Shown piece by piece: positions 35,932 through 43,775 of a stretch of DNA of 64,000 nt. The stretch lies in contig NZ_BNBE01000003.1 of NCBI RefSeq assembly GCF_014654895.1, positions 1,144,501 to 1,208,500 of the forward strand. The letters run 5' to 3'. Position 1 is the first letter of the stretch, and the number at the start of each line of letters is the position of its first letter. The position numbers and the translations under genes were made by a program. The notes under the pieces were generated by a model. It did no database searches, was not told where the DNA came from, and was given only the letters and a program-made list of their open reading frames with translations. Source of the stretch: Streptomyces filamentosus (GTDB lineage Bacteria; Actinomycetota; Actinomycetes; Streptomycetales; Streptomycetaceae).

Positions 35932-37169
35932 CCGCGAGCACCCCCTCCCCCGCGCGCCGCCCGGTCCTGGTGGCGGGCGGCGGACCGGCCGGTCTGAGCG
36001 CTGCCCTGGCCCTGCGCGCCGCCGGCCTGCCCGCGGTGGTCCTGGAGCGGCGCACCGAGGCGTCCGTACGCCCCGGCAGCCGCGCCGCCTACCTGCACGG
36101 CGCCTCCCTGCGCGAACTGGAGCGGCTCAGCCCGGGACTGGGCCACGCGATAGCCGGCCGGGGCGTGATGTGGGCGACGAAGCGGTCCCTCTGGGGCGGC
36201 CGGGAGATCTACTCCCGCACCTACCCGCCGAGCACCCGCGCGGGACTGCCGCACTTCACCAGCCTGCCGCAGGTCGTCACGGAGGACCTGATGACGGCGG
36301 CGTGCCACGAGCGGGGCGTGGAGTTCCACCGGGGCGTCGAGGTCGTCTCGGCCCGCTCCGCCCCCGACGGGGTGGTCCTGACGGACTCCGCGGGCCGCCT
36401 CTGGGAGGCGGACTACGTGATCGCCGCGGACGGCTCGCGCTCGGTCCTGCGGTCCGCGATCGGCAGCCCGCTGGAAGGACCGCGCTCCCGGAACACCTTC
36501 GTGGTGGTCGACCTGGACGACGACCCGGAGCACAACCCCCTGCCGGTCGAACGGGTCTTCCACTACCGGCACCCGGGCGTCGGCGGCCGGAACGTCCTCA
36601 CCGTGCCCTTCGCCGGCGGCTGGCGGGTCGACCTCAACCTCCTGGCGGACGACGACCCCGAGCGCTTCGTCTCCCCGGAGGGCCTGCGCCACTGGATCCC
36701 CCGGATCCTGCCGGAGGCGTACGGGGACCGGGTCCGCTGGGTCTCGACCTACCGCTTCGCCCAGCAGGTGGCCGCGCACTTCACCGACACCCACCACCGC
36801 GTCCTTCTGACGGGCGAGGCCTCGCACCTGTTCGCGCCGTTCGGCGCCCGCGGCATGAACTCCAGCGTCCCGGACGCCGTCCGGGCGGCCGGGGCGGTGG
36901 CCGCGGCCCTGGAGGCGGGCCGTGACGGGGCCGCCGCCCGGGCGGCGGTCGCCGGCTTCGCCGAGGAGCGCAGGGAGGCCGCGCTGTACAACCGGGCCTG
37001 CGCGAGCGGCGCCCTGGAACACATGCTCGCCCACCGTCCCTCCCTCCGGCTGCGCCAGCGCGCCGCCGTGGCGGTCGCCGCCGCCGGACGCAGGGCGGGC
37101 GAGTGGCTGGACTCCGCGCCGTACGGCCCGAAGCTGACGGCGCGGGGGGCGGTCCGGAGCTCGTACTGA
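35928..37169 (+). CDS. FAD-dependent monooxygenase (aromatic hydroxylase type)
   Basis: A 413-residue flavoprotein of the PHBH-like class A monooxygenase family. VLVAGGGPAGLSAALALRAAG is the N-terminal FAD-binding GxGxxG fold, DYVIAADGSRSVLR the DG motif, and VLLTGEASHLFAPFGARGMN the second FAD motif (with GE for the usual GD). It uses NAD(P)H and O2 to hydroxylate an aromatic or phenolic substrate. It is the last gene of the MFS-VOC-small protein operon, joined by an ATGA overlap, and converges on the second LysR gene. Confidence 0.9.
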   Translation: MTASTPSPARRPVLVAGGGPAGLSAALALRAAGLPAVVLERRTEASVRPGSRAAYLHGASLRELERLSPGLGHAIAGRGVMWATKRSLWGGREIYSRTYPPSTRAGLPHFTSLPQVVTEDLMTAACHERGVEFHRGVEVVSARSAPDGVVLTDSAGRLWEADYVIAADGSRSVLRSAIGSPLEGPRSRNTFVVVDLDDDPEHNPLPVERVFHYRHPGVGGRNVLTVPFAGGWRVDLNLLADDDPERFVSPEGLRHWIPRILPEAYGDRVRWVSTYRFAQQVAAHFTDTHHRVLLTGEASHLFAPFGARGMNSSVPDAVRAAGAVAAALEAGRDGAAARAAVAGFAEERREAALYNRACASGALEHMLAHRPSLRLRQRAAVAVAAAGRRAGEWLDSAPYGPKLTARGAVRSSY

Positions 37170-37274
37170 GCCACCGGTCCGCTCCGCGGGCGACCTGGGC
37201 GCAGCCGGATCCGACCCCCGTGCCGGCCCCCCCGGGTCGCCCGCGCACACCCGCTCACGGCGGGGAGAACTCGC

Positions 37275-38144
37275 TCACGGCGGGGAGAGCGGAGTGCCCT
37301 CCAGGATGGCGCGGGCCGCCGCGCGGGCGGCGTCCGCGACGGACTCGCGCACGGTGGGGGAGAAGGCGAGGTAGACCGGGAGCGGTGCCGGGGCCGGGCC
37401 CAGGACCCCGCGCGGCGCGGGGTGCAGGTCGGGGTGCTTGTGCTGGGCGTTCTCGCACAGGGCGGTGTAGGCGAGCCCGGCCTGTACGGACGCCCGGACC
37501 GCCAGCGGGTCGGTGCACCAGGGGAGCGAGTACCAGGGGACGCCGTGGGCGGTGAGCGCCTCGACGATGTGCAGGCTCAGCGCCGAGCGGTCGCCGAGCA
37601 GCGCGATGGGCACGCGGGCCGCGGGGGTGAGCGTGCGGTGGCCGAACCAGCCGAGCCGCAGCCGGCCCAGCATCTCCGAGCGGGCGGTTCTCGTGCCGAG
37701 CAGGAGCGCGGCCTCCAGCTCGTCCCCGGCGACCCGGTCGGCGAGCGAGGCGCTGACCCCGGTGACGGTCGCGCACCGCAGGTGCGGCTGCTCCTCGGCG
37801 AGCCGGGAGAGCATGGTGCTCAGCCCGTCCGCGAAGTGGAACGAACAGCCCATGCCGAAGGTCTCGTGGCTGCGGATCGCCGACAGCTTGTCCAGCACCT
37901 CGGAGTTCAGCATGATGACCCGGCGTGCGTGGGCCACTAACTCCTGTCCCGCCGGGGTCAGGCGTAACGGCCGCTTGGTGCGGTGGAACAGCGGCGCCTG
38001 GATGAGCGACTCCAGGCGCTGGATCTGCTGGCTGACGGTCGGCTGGGTCACGTGGAGCGACTGGGCTGCGCGGGAGAAGCCGTCTTCGTCGACGACGGTC
38101 AGCAGGGTCCGCAGAAGTTTCACTTCGATGTCGCGCTGCAACAA
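37275..38144 (-). CDS. LysR family regulator with a TTA codon
   Basis: A 289-residue LysR-type regulator (VKLLRTLLTVVDEDGFSRAA, VTQPTVSQQIQRLESLI, then a substrate-binding domain with WFGHRTLTPAARVPIALLG). The residue in GQELVAH (about residue 70) is encoded by TTA. The start is uncertain: a TTG at 38144 has AAAAGG at nine bases, whereas a GTG at 38123 gives the usual family N-terminus but lacks a ribosome site. It lies at the edge of the biosynthetic cluster, just before the island begins. Confidence 0.83.
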   Translation of the reverse strand: MLQRDIEVKLLRTLLTVVDEDGFSRAAQSLHVTQPTVSQQIQRLESLIQAPLFHRTKRPLRLTPAGQELVAHARRVIMLNSEVLDKLSAIRSHETFGMGCSFHFADGLSTMLSRLAEEQPHLRCATVTGVSASLADRVAGDELEAALLLGTRTARSEMLGRLRLGWFGHRTLTPAARVPIALLGDRSALSLHIVEALTAHGVPWYSLPWCTDPLAVRASVQAGLAYTALCENAQHKHPDLHPAPRGVLGPAPAPLPVYLAFSPTVRESVADAARAAARAILEGTPLSPP

Positions 38145-38612
38145 TGTTCCACACCTTTTCCGGTAGACATCGCGCTGAATATCGCTGACCAGGGCCGAAC
38201 GGGCGTGAAGGCATGGGTGGACACGGGGAAACGGCGGAAAACGAAGCCTCTCCTCCGCACCCCTGCACCCTGATCGATCCTATGTACGACGATGGATTCC
38301 GGGAGGGGGAATGGGTCGACATGCCCCTTTCCTCTCGTGAAACTTTGCCGATTCATCGAAGTCTTTGACGGGCCCGGCCGCCCCGGCCCCGCCACCCCGG
38401 AATCCCGCCGGAGCGACCCGGCCACGACATCCCGGCGCGGCCCGTGGCGGAAAACGCGCACAGCGTCCGCGATCACCCTCGGTTACTGTGTTTCTTCGCG
38501 CCGGAGGCCGGAGGCGAGGGACGCGGCGCCGCCTGCCGTCGGTCCCCGCCTCTGCGCCCCCGGAGAAGTCGTCCGTGGATGGCAAGGTCGAAGAGATGGG
38601 TGGCCTGGGAAA
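38145..38612. other. Intergenic region at the cluster/island edge
   Basis: A 468-base region with mixed base composition and no coding pattern I trust. It presumably includes the promoter of the LysR gene (start 38144) and of the broken HipA-like gene at 38613. Confidence 0.4.
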
Positions 38613-38738
38613 GTGTTGGAAGAGGTCGTAGCGACCCGCTATGTCACGCCCTTGCGTGAAGGCGGCTCGCTCCCCGGGATCGTCGAGGCCGACGACCTCG
38701 GCACGTACGTCATGAAGTTGTCTACCTGGTGGCGCTGA
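38613..38738 (+). pseudogene. Truncated HipA-like kinase, first ~36 residues only
   Basis: From a GTG at 38613 the frame reads LEEVVATRYVTPLREG, then GSLPGIVEADDLGTYVMK. This is the conserved start of Streptomyces HipA-family kinase genes, normally ~260 residues. After VMK the match stops abruptly and the frame ends at LSTWWR and a stop at 38736-38738. The gene has therefore been cut by a rearrangement at about 38717, and this break is the leftmost clear sign of the island boundary. Confidence 0.75.
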
Positions 38739-39077
38739 CCTGCATCGATGCGGCTGTGCCCACCCCTGACCTGCGCGGATAAGTCTTTCAGCGTCTTTCG
38801 GGATCGTGCTGCGTTACGCGGTCGATTCTCCCCACGCGCTCCTCAGGGCCGTCGATACTCCCCAGATTCTCCCCAGGAAGTGACGTTGCGGCGGGCCTGG
38901 TGGCACGGGACGTCATGCCACCGGAGGTGCCGCCAAGGCCACGTTGAGTGACTGCCTGCGAGGGCGGGGTAGAAGCCTGGCGCTGAGTGGATGAGCGCAA
39001 GGCGTGAGTCTGACTCTGCCTGAGCAGGCTTAAGTTCGAACCCGCGGCCGGAAACCGGCATCTGGGCACCCCATGCG
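38739..39077. other. Non-coding junction sequence
   Basis: A 339-base stretch with no gene. It contains a repeated CTGACCTGC (about 38737 and 38772), a repeated TCGAT(A/T)CTCCCC motif (about 38822-38872), and the tRNA-T-loop-like GTTCGAACCC at about 39033 that does not fold into a tRNA. It may hold an attachment site, but I cannot show one. Confidence 0.4.
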
Positions 39078-39499
39078 AGGAAGCCCTTCCTGTACGTCGT
39101 CATCTATGCCGCTGTCATCGCGGGCGACGCCCATATGCTGATCACCGCCGCGCAGAAGCTGGGGCTGGGCGTCGGCGTTGTCGCCCCCCAGGGGCTCGGG
39201 TTCCTCGACACCGAGGCGATCGAGGACCAGACCGGCTACCCGATCCGCTCGGCCTGGCGCAGCACGGGTGCCCCCGCCCGCTGCCGCCGGCCGACGCGAT
39301 CGCCGTCGTGCCAGCCACGTTCAACACTCTCTCCACGGGCGTACGCCTGCCCCTGGTGATCGCGCGGTCCGCCGCCCGCTCTGGCAACCCGCACCACCCG
39401 GCAGGCGGAACGATCTGCGTTGGGCGACCCCTTCCCGAACTCGCGCCTGGCGGCATACGCTTACTGATCAGTGCCGCCATGATCACCGTGAGTTGTTAG
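39078..39499 (+). pseudogene. Decayed flavoprotein (PPC-decarboxylase-like)
   Basis: The frame at 39078 reads RKPFLYVVIYAAVIAGDAHM, ITAAQKLGLGVGVVAPQ, GFLDTEAIEDQTGYPIRSAW, which matches small Streptomyces flavoproteins of the phosphopantothenoylcysteine-decarboxylase-like family. After the AWRS segment (~39262) the match jumps to another frame: LPPADAIAVVPATFNTLS. The later part no longer resembles the family, and the frame ends at 39499. No start codon is seen at the normal place. It is a frameshifted and truncated remnant. Confidence 0.7.
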
Positions 39500-39626
39500 G
39501 TGCGGCGGCAGGAGGGGACAGCAGGACCGGGGCGGGCCACCGCACGTATGCAAGCACTGGGCAGCGCATTGATGCCACCCGGGAGCGCGTGCTGGACAAG
39601 GTCAGGCGACCCGGTAGGGGAGGACC

Positions 39627-42557
39627 GTGAACCGCTGGGTTGGCATCGTGTCGCTGCGCGAGACCGCGCCACCAACACCAGTGCACCGCATCGCGCTGGC
39701 GATCGAGGCCGCGCGGAACCGGACGTCGTACCAGCTGGCCGACCGGACGGTGCCGTACGCGCGGATACGGTCGGCGCTGCGCATGATCAGTCAGGAGTAC
39801 GCGCGCCACCGCGATTGGGGGCGGTACGAGTACTGCGTCGACCTGGCAAGCGACTTCTTCGACGGCGGCCTTCCCCCGACGGGACTGCCTTCCTGGCTCA
39901 CCAATGAACTCCAGAACCTCCTGGACGGTAGGTCCGGCGCACGGCCGACCGGCGGGCGGAGGGCGCAGGCGGCCCCTCGGCGAACCGACTCGCGTCCTGC
40001 CCACTCGCGCCCGGCGTCCACCGGTCGGGGGCGGACCACACCCCCCGAAGTCTCCCGCTCTGTCCGGCCCGCGCGGTCGGACAGGCACTCGACCGGACAG
40101 CGTCCGTCGAGCGGTCCGGTCCGGCCCTACTCCCGCGCCGAACGGCGGCTCGATATCCACGACGTCACGTACCCGGCGCTGTGCGAGCCGCCCGTGTCGC
40201 TGGTGGGCGCGTATGGGCAAGAGGTCCGCGAGATCGTAGGAAATACGGTGCGTGGATGGGCCGCCGGCCCTGAGGTCACCGCCTGGCTCGGCCTTGCCGC
40301 CGAACACCGCAGTCACCTCTACGAGAGCCACCACGCTGACCAGGTCACACCGCACGTGCTCGGCCTGCTTGACCGGCTCGGCGCCACCACGCTCGACGTG
40401 ATCCTGCTCGACGCCTACACACGATGGGCGACCCCTCGGAAGGTCGGCGAACAGTCGAGCGAACACGCCCGGCGGCGCGCCGCCGCCAACCTGGCGCTCG
40501 GTGCATGGGCTACCAAGCATGGGCTGGTGCGCATGGGTGCAGGGGAGGCGCAGCAGCCTGCCAGGTCCGTCTTCGAAGGCGTGGCCCGGCAGATCCTCGG
40601 CGCGCTCAGCCTTTGCGGCGAGCACGAGATCGCCCGGAGGCTGGTCGCGTCCGTGTGGCACGACCTCGACCACCCCTCCTCGGGGGCGGTTACCGATCCG
40701 GTCACCCTGGCGCAAACGGCCTTCCAGAAGGAAGGGTTGACCTACGACTACAACGAGGAGGGCCCGGACCACCGTAAGGTGTTCCGGGCCGCCGTCCGCA
40801 CCGGAACCGGCCGAACGGCGGAAGGTATCGGCCAGTCCAAGAAGGCCGCGCGAGCAGCGGCGGCACAAGCACTTCTTGACGCTTACCCGCAAGTGACCGC
40901 AGCAGCGAGCCCGGGACTCAAGGCGACCCCCGCGAACCTGCCAGCCGCATCGCCACGGCCGTACCCGCAGCCGGGCAACCGGCACCGGGACGCCGTGAGT
41001 GACCTGGCGGCCATGTTCGAGCTTGGCCACCGCACGCACGGACTCCTCGCCCAGGCCCTCACCCATGTCTCCTGGGTGCATGAGAACCAGGAAGCGGCGA
41101 CCGCTGCCCGTCAGCGCGACAATCACCTCCTCGCCCACCACGGCTCGCACGTAGTGGACTACCTCGCAGCCCACGTCCGCGTTCACCGGGCCCTCGCGCA
41201 CGGCCTAACCCCCGATGAAGATGAGGCGCGGATTCTTACCTCGTCTGACGATGACACTGCCCGCCTCGGTGCGGCTCTCCAGCTCACGGAAGGGCTGCTG
41301 ACGAGCCGCGGTGAGAGCGGACAGGGCCGCACCGCGGTGTCGGACGCCGCGCAGGCGGTCGTCGCCGCGGCCTGGCGCGTCCATGGCCCTCGGCTACTTG
41401 GGCGCCGACCTGCCATCCTCGATGACTGGCTCTCCGGCCTGGACCACCAGCACGACCCGGTGACCGTTCTCACCGCCATGGCTAGCACGTACGGCATCGA
41501 CCACGAGTACACGTACGACGTCTCGGGGCCAGACCACCTGAAGAGCTACACCACCACCATCAGCCTGCGCGACGCTCAGGGACGGGTCCACCAGTGGACC
41601 GAGCATCTGCCCGGAACCCCCGGTAAGCCGGAGGCCAAGAAGGCGACCGCCGAGGCCCTCCTCGACATCCTTGCTACCCCCGTCAACGGTGTCGTCGATG
41701 ATCTCCCCGCCTCGGAACGGGACCTGCTCGCCTTCCTCCTGCGCGCCCAGCTCGATGGCCTCGGCCGGCCGACGGAACGGCAGCGCGCCCGCATTCTCGC
41801 CCGCGGCGACCTCGGCACCGACCTCCTCACCACCGGCGATACCGAGGCGTTTCTTGCTTGGGCAGAACGCATCCGCCCCCTGCTCGGGCCGGACGATACG
41901 GCCGTACCGGACACGCTGCGCGAGCTGTACCGGAAGGTTCTCGACGACACCCGCATCGGGCCCGGCTCGCTCCTGCGCCGAATGGCCGCCGACACCGGAT
42001 CCGACGCCGCGAGCGTGGTCCGGCGAAACGCGGCGGACGCCGTACGGCGAGCGCTGAGTAGCGGACCGCAGGCCGCCTCGGTCCGCGACGTCGTGCAGGA
42101 CTGGTGGCGCGACCAGGCCCCGGCCACCGGCGTAACAGTCCGCGACGACATGCGTCAGGAGGCATTCCGTCCGCTCCCCGTCCACCTCGGCGCGCTGGAC
42201 GAGACACTGACATGGTGCGGCGAAGCCGCCGAGGCAGCCGGTTCCCGCATCGATGTCGAGCTGACGGTTGAGGAAGGCACGCTGCACGTTTGGCTCGGCC
42301 TCGACAAGGTGAACGTTCGGACGTCCTGCGACGATTTCGCTCGCCTGCTGTCCCGCACTCTTCCCTACACCGACTGCCTGGTTGATGACGATCATGTATT
42401 GCTGCGCCTGCACGGCGATCTCGAGACGGTTCCCCTCTTTCCCTTGGCCGCGGCGGGCATGGACGCATACGTTTCTGGGCCGCTGGACCGCTGGCGACCA
42501 GCCGGGGAAGTCGCCGACGAGCCCAGGGGAGCACAGGACGAGCAGCCGCACTCGTGA
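39627..42557 (+). CDS. Large protein with two degenerate RNase III-like domains and two dsRNA-binding domains
   Basis: A 976-residue protein. After a leader and a Pro/Arg/Ser-rich linker (residues ~100-170), residues ~175-345 form a helical domain resembling RNase III (LLDRLGATTLDVILLDAY). A dsRNA-binding domain follows at ~360-425 (YDYNEEGPDHRKVFRAAV, GQSKKAARAAAAQALLDAY). Residues ~455-605 form a second RNase III-like domain (LLAQALTHVSWVHENQEA, NHLLAHHGSHVVDYL, SDAAQAVVAAAW), then a second dsRBD at ~625-690 (TYDVSGPDHLKSYTTTI, KPEAKKATAEALLDIL). Compared with active RNase III (NERLEFLGDAVL), the second domain has lost the catalytic Glu and Asp; one Asp remains in SDAA. The C-terminal ~270 residues are unassigned. 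The GTG start follows GGGGAGG. It likely binds, rather than cuts, structured RNA. Family calls are from motif reading. Confidence 0.7.
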   Translation: MNRWVGIVSLRETAPPTPVHRIALAIEAARNRTSYQLADRTVPYARIRSALRMISQEYARHRDWGRYEYCVDLASDFFDGGLPPTGLPSWLTNELQNLLDGRSGARPTGGRRAQAAPRRTDSRPAHSRPASTGRGRTTPPEVSRSVRPARSDRHSTGQRPSSGPVRPYSRAERRLDIHDVTYPALCEPPVSLVGAYGQEVREIVGNTVRGWAAGPEVTAWLGLAAEHRSHLYESHHADQVTPHVLGLLDRLGATTLDVILLDAYTRWATPRKVGEQSSEHARRRAAANLALGAWATKHGLVRMGAGEAQQPARSVFEGVARQILGALSLCGEHEIARRLVASVWHDLDHPSSGAVTDPVTLAQTAFQKEGLTYDYNEEGPDHRKVFRAAVRTGTGRTAEGIGQSKKAARAAAAQALLDAYPQVTAAASPGLKATPANLPAASPRPYPQPGNRHRDAVSDLAAMFELGHRTHGLLAQALTHVSWVHENQEAATAARQRDNHLLAHHGSHVVDYLAAHVRVHRALAHGLTPDEDEARILTSSDDDTARLGAALQLTEGLLTSRGESGQGRTAVSDAAQAVVAAAWRVHGPRLLGRRPAILDDWLSGLDHQHDPVTVLTAMASTYGIDHEYTYDVSGPDHLKSYTTTISLRDAQGRVHQWTEHLPGTPGKPEAKKATAEALLDILATPVNGVVDDLPASERDLLAFLLRAQLDGLGRPTERQRARILARGDLGTDLLTTGDTEAFLAWAERIRPLLGPDDTAVPDTLRELYRKVLDDTRIGPGSLLRRMAADTGSDAASVVRRNAADAVRRALSSGPQAASVRDVVQDWWRDQAPATGVTVRDDMRQEAFRPLPVHLGALDETLTWCGEAAEAAGSRIDVELTVEEGTLHVWLGLDKVNVRTSCDDFARLLSRTLPYTDCLVDDDHVLLRLHGDLETVPLFPLAAAGMDAYVSGPLDRWRPAGEVADEPRGAQDEQPHS

Positions 42558-43195
42558 GCCGGCTCTGCGAGCCGGGTCGATCGACTCCGACTGCCCTCTG
42601 GCTGCGGCCGACGTGCTGAAACCGCTCGCCGCGTAGCACGGGAAGGGCTCTCATGCCGGGCAGAGTTCGACGCCAAAGGCGTCGCAGATTGACGATCGCG
42701 TTCGGCCCGTAGACGACAAGCAGGGCGACTACGACGGATCCTGCAGACAGGTATTCCTCAATTTTCTGCGGCAGTTCAAGAGCAGCGGTGCAGAACATTG
42801 AGGCAACTGTGAAGACCAGGGCAAGCGCGCTGCGAATCCGGTCGAGAAGCCAGGATCAGGCACGTGCATGTCAGAAGTGGGCCGACTCTTTGGGGTCGAA
42901 CCCCGAGGAAATCTGACCCTCGTCACCCGTCATCACCTCTGCTCACTCGTTCCGTGCTGGGCTCGTGCTGGGATGCTGGCGAGGCTCTCGTGACTTGTGG
43001 ACTCGGCTCCGCAGGGGGGAGCGGATGCGGTCGAGTTTCGCGCGCTCACACTTTCGGCCGAGGCTCCAAGCCGGTTGCGGACTAGGTTCCGGAAGGCGTC
43101 CTTATGTGCCATCGGTCACTGGGCAGCCGACCGCTATCAAGCGGGCCCACCGGGGCGGGGCCGGACTGCCGTCGACCCGAAAGCGGGACGGCGCG
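42558..43195. other. Gap with decayed sequence
   Basis: A 638-base region without an intact gene. On the minus strand around 42850-42660 a frame reads SALALVFTVASMFCTAALEL and later SAGSVVVALLVVYGPNAIV, like a two-helix membrane protein, but its upstream stop leaves no good start and its end runs into the antisense of the preceding gene, so I treat it as a remnant. A hairpin GGGG-TCGAA-CCCC lies at about 42893-42905. Confidence 0.45.
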
Positions 43196-43507
43196 ATGAC
43201 GGAGCTGGTCGAGGCGGTCGACGAAGTGCTGCTCGGTATCGGCGACGGCGTCACCCGGGTCCAGCGCAAGCAGTACGTCGCATACCAGCGCCTGCGGAAC
43301 TTCGCCTGCGTCTGCCCGCCGCAGCACACCAAGCTCCTCGTCTACCTCAAGGCCGATCCCAAGGAGGTCGACCTGGTTCCCGGGTTCACCCGGGATGTGA
43401 CGGGGCTCGGTCACCACGGCACGGGCGACCTGGAGGTGCAGCTTCGTACGGAGCGGGACCTGGACCGTGCCCGGGACGTGTTCCGTGCGAGTTACGCAGC
43501 AGCGTGA
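43196..43507 (+). CDS. DUF5655 domain protein, short or truncated
   Basis: A 103-residue protein matching the DUF5655 domain: ELVEAVDEVLLGIGDGVTRV, RNFACVCPPQHTKLLVYLK and GFTRDVTGLGHHGTGDLEVQ, ending RARDVFRASYAAA. In many bacteria this domain is the C-terminal part of longer proteins, including predicted endonucleases, so the present form may be a fragment; the in-frame sequence upstream of ATG 43196 is not convincing. It converges on the pPIWI_RE gene with a strong bidirectional hairpin between them. Confidence 0.7.
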   Translation: MTELVEAVDEVLLGIGDGVTRVQRKQYVAYQRLRNFACVCPPQHTKLLVYLKADPKEVDLVPGFTRDVTGLGHHGTGDLEVQLRTERDLDRARDVFRASYAAA

Positions 43508-43599
43508 TCGCTGCATGGCACGTCGGCAATGGGTGGCGCTTGGTCTGGGGTGGTGCCTTTCGACGTACAGGAAGGTTGTGGCGATGGACTATCAATGAT

Positions 43600-43638
43600 G
43601 CGGGGGATCGCCGGTTTGGCTAACCGGCGATCCCCCGC
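43600..43638. terminator. Strong bidirectional hairpin between DUF5655 and pPIWI_RE genes
   Basis: Perfect 17-bp stem (43600-43616 with 43622-43638) around TGGCT, followed on the plus strand by TATGTTTT. It terminates the DUF5655 transcript and, read from the other side, the pPIWI_RE operon. Seen directly in the sequence. Confidence 0.88.
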
Positions 43639-43775
43639 TATGTTTTGCCGCTGCCTCGGCCTCCTGGAGTGAGACGCTCTGAACGATCGTCCCCGCGCCT
43701 GTCGCCCGTCGAGGCGCATTTCACTACGCTGACATCCCGCGATTGGGTGCTGCGGCCTCTGCCGGGATGCCGGGG

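Noticed and set aside
39025..39050. GTTCGAACCC resembling a tRNA T-loop, at a plausible integration site
   Set aside because: The flanking bases do not form a five-base T-stem, and no acceptor, D or anticodon arm can be drawn on either strand.
39500..39630. Short frame ending GTGA onto the start of the dsRNA-binding gene
   Set aside because: Its upstream part is low complexity and overlaps decayed sequence; the overlap alone is not enough.
42660..42860. Minus-strand frame resembling a two-helix membrane protein
   Set aside because: No usable start after an in-frame stop, and no natural end; treated as a remnant.
42888..42910. GGGGTCGAACCCC resembling a tRNA T-arm or attachment core
   Set aside because: It folds as a short hairpin with a five-base loop; tRNA spacing is wrong and no matching repeat was found at the other edge.
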